5,227 nucleotides of DNA from JAVKSL01 sp050744225 (lineage in GTDB: Bacteria > Actinomycetota > Acidimicrobiia > Acidimicrobiales > JAJPHD01), in the NCBI GenBank assembly GCA_050744225.1, contig JBOGGT010000009.1, positions 1 to 5,227 of the forward strand, written 5' to 3'. The notes under the pieces are model-generated. The model was given only the letters and a program-made list of their open reading frames with translations, was not told the origin of the DNA and did not search any database. Below are positions 1 to 5,227 of this stretch, one piece after another. Position 1 is the first letter of the stretch; each line of letters starts with the position of its first letter. A program made the position numbers and the translations under genes.

Positions 1-42
1 GTGGTGGACCTGGTCGGAGAGGAGGTGATCGTCAAGCACTGA
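1..42 (+). CDS. C-terminal tail of an unidentified protein, possibly a transposase (partial)
   Basis: Frame 1 is open from the window edge for 13 codons (V-V-D-L-V-G-E-E-V-I-V-K-H) and ends with TGA at 40-42. The tail is too short to identify by family. The transposase idea rests only on context: a tandem 22-nt motif typical of insertion-sequence ends follows 37 nt later, and a 12-base word inside this tail (24-35) recurs within that motif region (91-102). It is the only plus-strand coding candidate in the window and points toward the convergent membrane-protein gene. It could equally be chance open frame. Confidence 0.3.
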   Translation: MVDLVGEEVIVKH

Positions 43-78
43 CTATCATCAAAACCAGTCACCCTGGGCACTGGGTCC

Positions 79-123
79 ACCTACATTTTCGGTGATCGTC
101 AACCTACATTTTCCGTAATCCGC
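79..123. repeat. Tandem 22-nt repeat pair, probable insertion-sequence end
   Basis: Two copies of a motif beginning ACCTACATTTTC lie at 79-100 and 102-123, with a period of 23 nt. The first 12 bases are identical and about 18 of 22 match overall. The 12-mer GGTGATCGTCAA at 91-102 is also present at 24-35, inside the preceding reading-frame tail. Several IS families, notably the IS21 type, carry multiple short repeats in their terminal regions, each a transposase binding site. The element's outer edge would then be near 125-130, where the sequence CGACACA ends in CA. The partner end lies outside the window, so assignment to a family is inference. Confidence 0.45.
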
Positions 124-184
124 GACACAGCCGACCCGCCTCTCCTCGTTGGCGCTACTCCGCGGTCCCAACCTCGGCATCTAA

Positions 185-1816
185 CTAACTCACGTACAGG
201 GCAATATCCGATCCGACGTCACCAACAAACGTGAAATGCGGTGGCGCAGAAGCCGAAGGAGTCCGCAACTCAATCGTGACCTGTGGCGAGCCATGCGCGA
301 CCTGGGCTGAACCAAATTGGATTGACCAATTCGTCGGCACCACAGCCGTAAACCCGAGCGAAGCGAGTCGGTCTACCAATCCGGCACCAACAAAGTATTG
401 TGCGTTACTTACCATGTTTACTAATACCGACGAGGGTGGCGATGGGAGGTAAGGACTCACCAGCTGCCAGGCCTGCGCCACCTCACTCCCATCAAGAATC
501 GCGGGAGGATACCCAACCTCGCCAACTTGAAGCGCCAAGGCTACAGCGATCGTCACCGTCGCGCCAGCTAGGACCAGTGACAACACACCCCGAACTCGCT
601 GTCCAAGCAAATAGATAACAGAAGCACCAGTACTGCGCACCTTAACCCATGACCCCCCAAGAGCGACAACTAAGCCAAACACACCAACCATGGGAAACGC
701 CACCTCCCAGAGCACGTCGTACCCCATAATCCCACCCACAATCCGACTTACCGAAACGATGCTCCCTACTAGGCCCATCATACTAATTACACCGAAGCTC
801 ACTGCCAACCACCGCCTTCTTATCCACCCTAAGCCGATCCCAACCAAACCCGCCAGACTTACTAACACCATAATCACAATGGGCGCGGGTGATTGAATAC
901 CCTGACCTAGCACCGTTGCCGCACCAAAGGGAAGAAGTGAGTCCACCGCTGCTACAGCATAGGTGGCGCTACGTAACGAGGCGTGTGGGTGAGCCGACGA
1001 GAAGAATTGTACGATAAGACTGAGATTACTCGGACCGGGTCCGGCAGCCTGCTGAACGATGGGGGCAATCCAAAGAGCCAGCAGAAGGGCCACGCCCAGG
1101 CCCGCCCAGGCCCTGGTGCGTCTGGAGTATTCCCGAGGCCCGTCCTCATTGAGCTTCCACTGAACTATAAGAGTGGCTCCAGCCGTGACGAGGAGCAGCG
1201 CAGTCAGAGGAGCGGTCGCCACGTCGGTTTGAACCGTGAAGGTCCCCACGAGTGCGGCGCCGAGCAAGCACATGGTGGAACCGGTCATGGCTACGCCAGC
1301 CAGCACCGCAACCAGAATCATCGGCAGGACCACCACCAGCGGGTTCCAGGGATAGTTCAGGCGTGGAACCTGGATGGTCCAACAATACAACAGGACCAAC
1401 GCTGCCACCGACAGAGCCGCCACCGCACCCGCCCGCCGGTTCACGACCACGACAATCCCCACCACCGCGAGACCTTCGAGCACCACTTGGCCAACGATCT
1501 CGGGTCGCGCCCCGGGTCCGAGCAACAAGTAGGGTATGCTCAGCAGATAGAAGTAGATGGGTCCTGGGTGGTGCCAGCCAAATCTGTCATACGGTCCGAG
1601 AAGCTGCTGAAACTGAAGGGCACGACGAATGGCTAGCTCGATTACAGCTTGGTCACCACCTTGGAACAGATAGCCCTTTGTCAACCCGGTCGCGAGAACG
1701 TCATAGACGAAAGGTCCGGCGGCGACAACCGTAGCCAAAAGGCCAAGCCCGGCGGTGCCGTGCTTCCGCCCGTAACATGGATTTAAACAGCTGCGTGAGC
1801 CTGCTCTAATTGACAA
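185..1816 (-). CDS. Polytopic membrane protein, GT-C-like glycosyltransferase (putative)
   Basis: This 543-residue protein has about 11-12 hydrophobic segments (roughly 21-43, 84-101, 107-126, 129-147, 157-177, 180-198, 200-220, 237-256, 310-330, 336-356, 368-387, 408-430) and a C-terminal soluble domain (about 431-543). The loop after the first segment contains GGDQA (53-57), an acidic residue placed where GT-C enzymes keep a catalytic Asp, then GPYDRFGWHHPGP (74-86); NYPWNP lies at 154-159. This pattern recalls actinobacterial GT-C-type membrane proteins, which move sugars from polyprenyl-phosphate donors to glycans outside the cytoplasmic membrane. The donor and acceptor cannot be read from sequence. 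The start is a TTG that overlaps the end of the upstream gene by 11 nt; an in-frame TAA lies 6 codons upstream (1832-1834), the next in-frame TTG falls inside the first membrane segment, and no clear Shine-Dalgarno is present, so translational coupling is likely. The topology is well supported, the enzymatic role only moderately. Confidence 0.85.
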   Translation of the reverse strand: MSIRAGSRSCLNPCYGRKHGTAGLGLLATVVAAGPFVYDVLATGLTKGYLFQGGDQAVIELAIRRALQFQQLLGPYDRFGWHHPGPIYFYLLSIPYLLLGPGARPEIVGQVVLEGLAVVGIVVVVNRRAGAVAALSVAALVLLYCWTIQVPRLNYPWNPLVVVLPMILVAVLAGVAMTGSTMCLLGAALVGTFTVQTDVATAPLTALLLVTAGATLIVQWKLNEDGPREYSRRTRAWAGLGVALLLALWIAPIVQQAAGPGPSNLSLIVQFFSSAHPHASLRSATYAVAAVDSLLPFGAATVLGQGIQSPAPIVIMVLVSLAGLVGIGLGWIRRRWLAVSFGVISMMGLVGSIVSVSRIVGGIMGYDVLWEVAFPMVGVFGLVVALGGSWVKVRSTGASVIYLLGQRVRGVLSLVLAGATVTIAVALALQVGEVGYPPAILDGSEVAQAWQLVSPYLPSPPSSVLVNMVSNAQYFVGAGLVDRLASLGFTAVVPTNWSIQFGSAQVAHGSPQVTIELRTPSASAPPHFTFVGDVGSDIALYVS

Positions 1817-2870
1817 AGATACCGCTGGAATTTATTTCCGCCCCCGTCACAGGGGATGAGTTCACGAGGTAGCCATCTTGAAACTTGTCATATCCCGATC
1901 CGTTACCACCGCCGACGTATCCTCCCTGGAGATTTATCTGGGGAGGCGTGCCGTTGGCGCTTTTTACGGAGTTGGCTCCGATGGTCACTGCCGTTAAAGA
2001 GTAGGCTAAAGGTGAAGTTCCACAGGCCACGGCACCAAAGTTGCTGATTGACCAAGCCCAGGTTGTCCCCACAACGTAGATTCCATGACCGCAGCTATCG
2101 AACGAGATGTTGGTACCTGCGCCATAGCTGGCGCGGCGAAGACTATCCACGTTAAGATACAAGCCGATGAGCCCTCCATACACGAACAGGTCGGAAATGT
2201 ATATATTGGTAGAGTTCAGGATTGTAATCCCATATGCGGTGTTGCTCACGTAGACGTCCCAAGTCGACGGTGGAGTACACCCGGAAGCTCCGTCATTGAA
2301 CGGCCAAATGTGAATATCCCGAATGTAGGTGGTATCGTATATGTTCTCTATAGTTAGTCCGGTTCCGCCAGCATCCATCCAGATGTGCTCAATTACCGAT
2401 CGGGCGAGCACGTATATGCCGTTATATGTGTTTGGCATATATAGGTTTGTCAGATTAGGTCCCGAAGACACCGATTCACCACTAATGGTATAGGAGAATG
2501 ATAGTGGATCGCCTCCGCAGCTAGATTGATTGGTAATCCAAAATGCTAAATCAACCACAGCCGCACCGGTCCCGGTGATTGTGATAAAGGGATTGGCGGT
2601 TGTGCCCTCATACGCGAGGCCAGAGGACGTGGCCGGGGGTCCGCCTGAATCCGCTAGGGGGTTGCTTGTTCCAGCTAGTCGCACTCCTGTTGGGATACTC
2701 AGGCCCGAGCTGCCAAAGTACCATCGTCCAGCAGGGACGAAAACTGTCCCCCCGGAGGTGGCGGCGGCGTTGATAGCCTCCTGAAATGAGCTAGTGTTGT
2801 CGAAGCCAGAGTCGTTTGGCGTTGCTCCGTAATCCACGACGTTGGACCAGGACGCGGGGGTGGTACTCAT
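1806..2870 (-). CDS. Pectate-lyase-3-type right-handed beta-helix protein
   Basis: The 354-residue protein opens with the characteristic N-terminus of the pectate lyase superfamily / GH28-related fold: NVVDYGATPND (10-20), DNTSSFQEAINAA (24-36), GGTVFVPAGRWYF (40-52) and then IPTGVRLAGT (59-68). The middle (about 100-315) consists of beta-strand coils with Asn/Ser/Ile-rich rungs such as GLTIENIYDTTYIRDIHIW (171-189) and GITILNSTNIYISDLFVYGG (214-233). Such proteins bind or cleave acidic polysaccharides, and the same fold occurs in phage tailspikes; no catalytic residues can be assigned here. No signal peptide is present, and an in-frame TAA (2910-2912) with no start codon after it rules out a longer N-terminus. 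Four cysteines (118, 198, 260, 283) could form disulfides if the protein is exported. ATG has a GGAG 7 nt upstream. The gene has its own promoter and overlaps the membrane glycosyltransferase gene by 11 nt. Its GC content is clearly below that of the genes to the right, a sign of transfer. Confidence 0.88.
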   Translation of the reverse strand: MSTTPASWSNVVDYGATPNDSGFDNTSSFQEAINAAATSGGTVFVPAGRWYFGSSGLSIPTGVRLAGTSNPLADSGGPPATSSGLAYEGTTANPFITITGTGAAVVDLAFWITNQSSCGGDPLSFSYTISGESVSSGPNLTNLYMPNTYNGIYVLARSVIEHIWMDAGGTGLTIENIYDTTYIRDIHIWPFNDGASGCTPPSTWDVYVSNTAYGITILNSTNIYISDLFVYGGLIGLYLNVDSLRRASYGAGTNISFDSCGHGIYVVGTTWAWSISNFGAVACGTSPLAYSLTAVTIGANSVKSANGTPPQINLQGGYVGGGNGSGYDKFQDGYLVNSSPVTGAEINSSGIFVN

Positions 2871-2877
2871 GTGGCTA

Positions 2878-2881
2878 CTCC
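2878..2881 (-). promoter_or_regulatory. Ribosome binding site of the beta-helix gene
   Basis: GGAG on the minus strand lies 7 nt before the ATG at 2870. Together with the in-frame stop at 2910-2912 it fixes the start codon. Confidence 0.65.
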
Positions 2882-2911
2882 GATGCTGGGGACGAGCGGG
2901 CTCGCGCCGTT

Positions 2912-2940
2912 ACGATACCCTCCAGCGCCCGGTGTGTCAA
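2912..2940 (-). promoter_or_regulatory. Sigma70/SigA-type promoter for the beta-helix/GT-C operon
   Basis: On the minus strand a perfect -35 hexamer TTGACA (2940-2935) is followed by a 17-bp spacer and the -10 hexamer TATCGT (2917-2912), matching TATAAT at 4 of 6 positions. Transcription would start near 2905 and give a leader of about 35 nt that contains the GGAG ribosome site. The ideal spacing, and the location immediately upstream of a gene whose base composition differs from its upstream neighbour, support an independent transcription unit for the two genes at 2870-185. Confidence 0.65.
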
Positions 2941-3057
2941 GTCCGGTTTGGCGGCGCATGCAACAGGGAAGTGCGTCGCAAGCTCGAGGGCGCCCGGGCA
3001 AGGGACGATCGTGCCGCATCTTGACCACCGGCGTCCGTCGAACTCAGCACAGACAGC

Positions 3058-3070
3058 CCTCGTCACGAGG
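3058..3070 (-). terminator. Small hairpin just after the enoyl-CoA hydratase stop (weak terminator candidate)
   Basis: A 5-bp perfect stem (CCTCG/CGAGG) with a 3-nt loop begins 2 nt past the TAG of the enoyl-CoA hydratase gene. It has no T-rich tail, so termination activity is uncertain. Its position between two apparent transcription units is the main argument. Confidence 0.22.
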
Positions 3071-3072
3071 CG

Positions 3073-3864
3073 CTACCTCCCCACGAAGCGGGCCTTGCCC
3101 GGACCCTGGGTGAGGAAGGAGGTTATCCCGATGGTCGCATCTTCGGTGGCGAAAGCTTCGCCGAACAGCTGGCGCTCCAGGGCCATCCCTTCGCTGAGCG
3201 AGCCCGCCAGTCCCTGGTCGATCGCTCGTTTGGCCAACGACTGTGCCACCACCGCTCCCGCTGCCAGCTCGCCAGCCCAGCTCAAGGCTTTGGCGAGCAC
3301 CTCGGAGTCGGGCACCGTCCGATCCAGAAGACCCATAGAGAGCGCCTCCTCGGCACGCGCGTGACGACCCGAGAAGATAAGGTCCTTTGCCTTCGCCGGG
3401 CCCACCAGGAGCGCCAGGCGCTGAGTGCCGCCCCCACCTGGGATGATGCCCAGGCCGATCTCTGGCAGGCCCAGCTTGGCGCCCTCGCCCCCGACCCGGA
3501 AGTCACACGCCAGAGCAAGTTCGCAGCCCCCTCCCAGGGCGTAGCCGTTGATTGCCGCCACCACAGCTCGGGGAAAGGCCGCCAGCGCGTCGAGGACCTG
3601 GTGGAATCGGCCCGCCACCTGGGCTGGATAGCCCAAGCCGCCAAACTCGGTAATGTCGGCCCCGGCAGCGAATATCCGCTCGCCGCCCCAGATGACCAGC
3701 GCCCCTGGAAGATCGGCGGCAAGACCGGCTAGCACAGCCTCGAGCTGGCGCAACAGCTCCGCAGAGAGGGCGTTCATCTTCGGCCGGTCGATGCGGATCA
3801 GCGCGACCCCATCAGGTCGGCGCTCGACCGAGACGAACGGGGCGTCTGTGGCTGAGTCGGACAT
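3073..3864 (-). CDS. Enoyl-CoA hydratase/isomerase (crotonase) family protein
   Basis: The 263-residue length is that of a complete single-domain crotonase. Canonical signatures are present in order: RIDRPKMNALS (24-34), the oxyanion-hole loop FAAGADITEF (65-74), INGYALGGGCELALACDFR (105-123), LGLPEIGLGIIPGGGGTQRL (131-150), the AEEALSMGLLDRTVP stretch (171-185) and a C-terminus ending ITSFLTQGPGKARFVGR. The two catalytic glutamates of true hydratases (Glu144 and Glu164 in the rat mitochondrial enzyme) are matched by Glu115 and Glu135, so hydration of 2-trans-enoyl-CoA to 3-hydroxyacyl-CoA in beta-oxidation or a related catabolic route is plausible. The exact acyl substrate cannot be told. 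Location is cytoplasmic. ATG is not preceded by a clear Shine-Dalgarno. Its role beside glycosyltransferase genes is not obvious; it may be transcribed separately from both neighbours. Confidence 0.94.
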   Translation of the reverse strand: MSDSATDAPFVSVERRPDGVALIRIDRPKMNALSAELLRQLEAVLAGLAADLPGALVIWGGERIFAAGADITEFGGLGYPAQVAGRFHQVLDALAAFPRAVVAAINGYALGGGCELALACDFRVGGEGAKLGLPEIGLGIIPGGGGTQRLALLVGPAKAKDLIFSGRHARAEEALSMGLLDRTVPDSEVLAKALSWAGELAAGAVVAQSLAKRAIDQGLAGSLSEGMALERQLFGEAFATEDATIGITSFLTQGPGKARFVGR

Positions 3865-3871
3865 GCTTGGC

Positions 3872-3900
3872 AGGCTACCGCTCTGCGCGGGTCACACCCG
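3872..3900 (-). promoter_or_regulatory. Possible leaderless promoter with palindrome, upstream of enoyl-CoA hydratase
   Basis: TAGCCT (3877-3872, minus strand) fits the TANNNT form of actinobacterial -10 elements and ends exactly 7 nt before the ATG, so transcription could begin at the start codon. The lack of a Shine-Dalgarno for this gene agrees with a leaderless mRNA. No good -35 is visible; instead a short palindrome, CGGGT-CAC-ACCCG (3888-3900), occupies that zone and could be a regulator site. This is a motif-level inference. Confidence 0.3.
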
Positions 3901-3914
3901 GACGACCGGTATGG

Positions 3915-3941
3915 GTTTGAGGCTCTCCAGGACACTCAAAC
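3915..3941. promoter_or_regulatory. Operator-like inverted repeat upstream of enoyl-CoA hydratase
   Basis: GTTTGAG (3915-3921) and CTCAAAC (3935-3941) are perfect 7-bp inverted repeats separated by 13 nt, centred about 64 bp upstream of the enoyl-CoA hydratase start and outside any gene. Dimeric regulators of acyl-CoA metabolism (TetR or GntR type) bind sites of similar form, but no regulator gene is in view, and the repeat could also form an RNA hairpin. Confidence 0.3.
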
Positions 3942-3980
3942 ACCACCAGTCGCCTGCCACGCGCGGGCACGGGACTCCCA

Positions 3981-4015
3981 GCGGGGCCGCTGAGCCGCCA
4001 GACTCGCTGCCCCGC
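3981..4015 (-). terminator. GC-rich hairpin after the glycosyltransferase gene (terminator candidate)
   Basis: Beginning 4 nt past the TGA of the glycosyltransferase, GCGGGGC (4015-4009) pairs with GCCCCGC (3987-3981) in a 7-bp all-GC stem; the 21-nt loop can add an inner GAG/CTC pair set. There is no U-tract. Such tailless hairpins are common after genes in high-GC bacteria, but the long loop keeps this tentative. Confidence 0.28.
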
Positions 4016-4019
4016 CCGC

Positions 4020-5120
4020 TCAGGCCTCCGCCAGGGCGGCCCGGAATGCTTCCGCCATGGCCGCACGGCAGCGGGCGGGCTCGAACCTGGCGAGCTGGGC
4101 CTTCGCACCCAGCTCCATTGAAGCTCGCAGACCCTCGTCGGTCAGCACCCGTTGGATGCCGGCCGCCATGACGACCGGCTCACGACTGCCCAGCACCAGA
4201 CCCGCATTGCCGACAGTCTCAGGGACGGCGGCGGCGGCGTAGGCGACGACGGGCACGCCGTGGCACATCGCTTCGAGCAGCGGAATGCAGAAACCCTCGT
4301 GTGATGACGCACACACGAACACATCGGCGTTGGCGTAGTGGGCGGCGAGGACGGCCGCGCTCACCGATCCGGCGAGGTTCACCCCATCGCTCAGGTCGAG
4401 CCGGGCGGCGTAAGCGGTCAGAACGTCCCAGTATGAGTCACTGGCCGAGCCCCCTACCAAATGCAGGCGAGCGCCGGGATCGTAGGCCCGCCGGTAGGCG
4501 GCCAGGGCAGCGATCAGGTGGTGCTGGCCCTTGTGCGGGGATACCCGGCCGACGAAGGTCAACTCGGCGCCCTGCCGGGTGGACCGCAAGTGGTCAAGGG
4601 TGACCGGATCGGGCGGGCAGGCTCCCAGCTCGACCAGTGGGGGGACCACCGTCGGGTTGGCAAAGCCCACCTTGGCCAGTTCGTAGCGGTTGAACTTCGA
4701 GGCGGCGAAGGAGGCCGTCGTGCCCGGCGCCAGCCGACCGAGCTGGGACCACCCTGTCCCGGAGGCGATCCCGATCTCCGGGTCCCAGGCCTCGATCAGC
4801 CGGCGGGGGGTGATGTTGTGGAAGTAGACCCACTTGGGTTCTGGCCGGGCGACCAAGTAATCAGCCACCGGGCTCCCCATCGAAGCCTGGTACAGCAGGT
4901 GGGTGCGCTCGCCGCGCCGAACCCGCCCGAAGCGGCCATAGTGCCGGTAAGGCCTCGCCCGTCCCTCCAAGCCGGGGCGCACCTCGTCGGCAAAGATCTC
5001 CGAGCGCAGGCCCATTCCCCTCAACACCTCCTGGGTGGCCAGGGTGTGCGCGCCGATGGCATCACGGGGGGCCAGCGATGGTACGAACTGATGGACCGCG
5101 ACCGTCAAGGCCGGGCGCAC
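4020..5120 (-). CDS. Glycosyltransferase family 4 (GT-B fold) protein
   Basis: The 366-residue protein has the two-domain GT-B plan. The N-terminal acceptor domain begins with beta-strand LTVAVHQFVPSL (5-16), the GAHTLATQ helix (23-30) and the YFHNITP loop (99-105), typical of GT4 enzymes of polysaccharide clusters. The C-terminal donor domain contains TFVGRVSPHKGQHHLI (188-203), where Arg and Lys would bind the donor phosphates, LHLVGGS (219-225), and the E-x7-E motif (Glu275 and Glu283 in HEGFCIPLLEAM) of retaining GT4 enzymes. It likely transfers a sugar from a nucleotide-sugar to a growing glycan at the cytoplasmic membrane face; sugar identity is unknown. No signal peptide or membrane segment is present. 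The GTG start is chosen because GGAGG lies 7 nt upstream and the protein begins right before the first beta-strand; the ATG two bases earlier is in another frame. The start overlaps the end of the upstream partial gene by 16 nt, implying a shared operon. Confidence 0.95.
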   Translation of the reverse strand: MRPALTVAVHQFVPSLAPRDAIGAHTLATQEVLRGMGLRSEIFADEVRPGLEGRARPYRHYGRFGRVRRGERTHLLYQASMGSPVADYLVARPEPKWVYFHNITPRRLIEAWDPEIGIASGTGWSQLGRLAPGTTASFAASKFNRYELAKVGFANPTVVPPLVELGACPPDPVTLDHLRSTRQGAELTFVGRVSPHKGQHHLIAALAAYRRAYDPGARLHLVGGSASDSYWDVLTAYAARLDLSDGVNLAGSVSAAVLAAHYANADVFVCASSHEGFCIPLLEAMCHGVPVVAYAAAAVPETVGNAGLVLGSREPVVMAAGIQRVLTDEGLRASMELGAKAQLARFEPARCRAAMAEAFRAALAEA

Positions 5121-5227
5121 ATCCGAGCCTCCGGTCGGCTCGCCACCACCGCGAAGCTGGTGGGACCGCTGATCATCTCGGCCAAGCGCACCACCGACGC
5201 TCCCGTGCTCACCTCCGCTGCCGGGCC
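5105..5227 (-). CDS. C-terminal end of an unidentified upstream gene (partial)
   Basis: A minus-strand frame is open from the window edge for 40 codons and stops with TGA at 5107-5105. About 34 of 40 codons end in G or C. It overlaps the glycosyltransferase start by 16 nt, and the glycosyltransferase's GGAGG lies inside it, a layout typical of translationally coupled operon genes. The visible tail includes RLAEMISGPTSFAVVASRPEA, which I do not recognise with certainty; another glycan-biosynthesis gene would fit the context. A plus-strand frame over the same bases has similar codon statistics but would need a head-on overlap with the glycosyltransferase start. Confidence 0.5.
   Translation of the reverse strand, partial: GPAAEVSTGASVVRLAEMISGPTSFAVVASRPEARMCARP
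5128..5132 (-). promoter_or_regulatory. Ribosome binding site of the GT4 glycosyltransferase
   Basis: A full GGAGG lies 7 nt before the GTG at 5120. It decides between this GTG and the out-of-frame ATG at 5122-5120, which would give a 5-codon frame. Confidence 0.75.

Noticed and set aside
43..184. Search for a terminator between the plus-strand tail and the membrane-protein stop
   Set aside because: No convincing stem with a T-tract was seen on either strand; only the tandem repeats stand out.
983..1636. Plus-strand 217-codon open frame opposite the membrane-protein gene
   Set aside because: It is antisense to a gene with clear transmembrane segments and GT-C-like motifs; its product is rich in Gln, His, Arg and Ser with no recognisable domain, as expected of a shadow frame.
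2816..3364. Plus-strand 182-codon open frame across the 2871-3072 gap
   Set aside because: It overlaps both the beta-helix start and the enoyl-CoA hydratase gene on the opposite strand, and its low-complexity Arg/Ala/Ser product shows no family features.
3282..3722. Minus-strand 146-codon frame within the enoyl-CoA hydratase gene
   Set aside because: It lies in a shifted frame of a gene with unmistakable crotonase motifs; high GC content produces such frames by default.
3653..4171. Plus-strand 172-codon open frame over the enoyl-CoA hydratase start and glycosyltransferase end
   Set aside because: It is Pro/Arg/Ser-rich with no domain and runs antisense to two well-identified genes.
5091..5227. 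Plus-strand frame starting at ATG 5091 and open to the window edge
   Set aside because: It would be divergent from, and overlap by 30 bp, the well-supported start of the glycosyltransferase; the minus-strand frame over the same bases fits operon structure better, though codon statistics alone do not separate them.
1..5227. CRISPR array, tRNA or rRNA genes
   Set aside because: No regularly spaced repeats with unique spacers, no tRNA cloverleaf and no rRNA-like stretches were recognised on either strand.

Overview
The window looks like chromosomal DNA of a high-GC bacterium, most likely an actinomycete-type organism (Actinomycetota, possibly uncultured). The right half is strongly GC-rich (for example 44 of 60 bases at 3481-3540), uses GTG starts and GGAGG ribosome sites, and encodes ordinary actinobacterial protein families. 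All four complete genes and one partial gene lie on the minus strand, so the window reads functionally from right to left.

Right part (5227 down to 3073), GC-rich: the C-terminal end of an unidentified gene enters from the window edge and overlaps the GTG start of a GT4-fold glycosyltransferase (4020-5120). After a 155-bp gap comes a complete enoyl-CoA hydratase/isomerase (3073-3864). The gap holds a hairpin after the glycosyltransferase, an operator-like inverted repeat and a possible leaderless promoter.

Left part (2870 down to 185), visibly less GC-rich (26 of 60 bases at 2401-2460): a right-handed beta-helix protein of the pectate-lyase-3 type (1806-2870) is followed, with an 11-nt overlap, by a polytopic membrane protein resembling GT-C glycosyltransferases (185-1816). 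A near-consensus sigma70-type promoter (TTGACA, 17 bp, TATCGT) sits just upstream of the beta-helix gene, so these two genes look like an independent two-gene operon. The far left (1-130) carries what looks like the end of an insertion sequence: a 13-codon reading-frame tail and a 22-nt motif repeated in tandem.

Taken together this is probably part of a surface-polysaccharide region: a cytoplasmic GT4 enzyme that would extend a glycan on a nucleotide-sugar donor, a membrane GT-C-like enzyme that would act on the outer face with a lipid-linked sugar, and a beta-helix protein that may bind or cleave polysaccharide. The enoyl-CoA hydratase is a metabolic outlier between them. The least familiar element is the coupled beta-helix/GT-C pair in lower-GC DNA next to an IS-like end, which suggests a laterally acquired module. 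No RNA gene or CRISPR array was seen.
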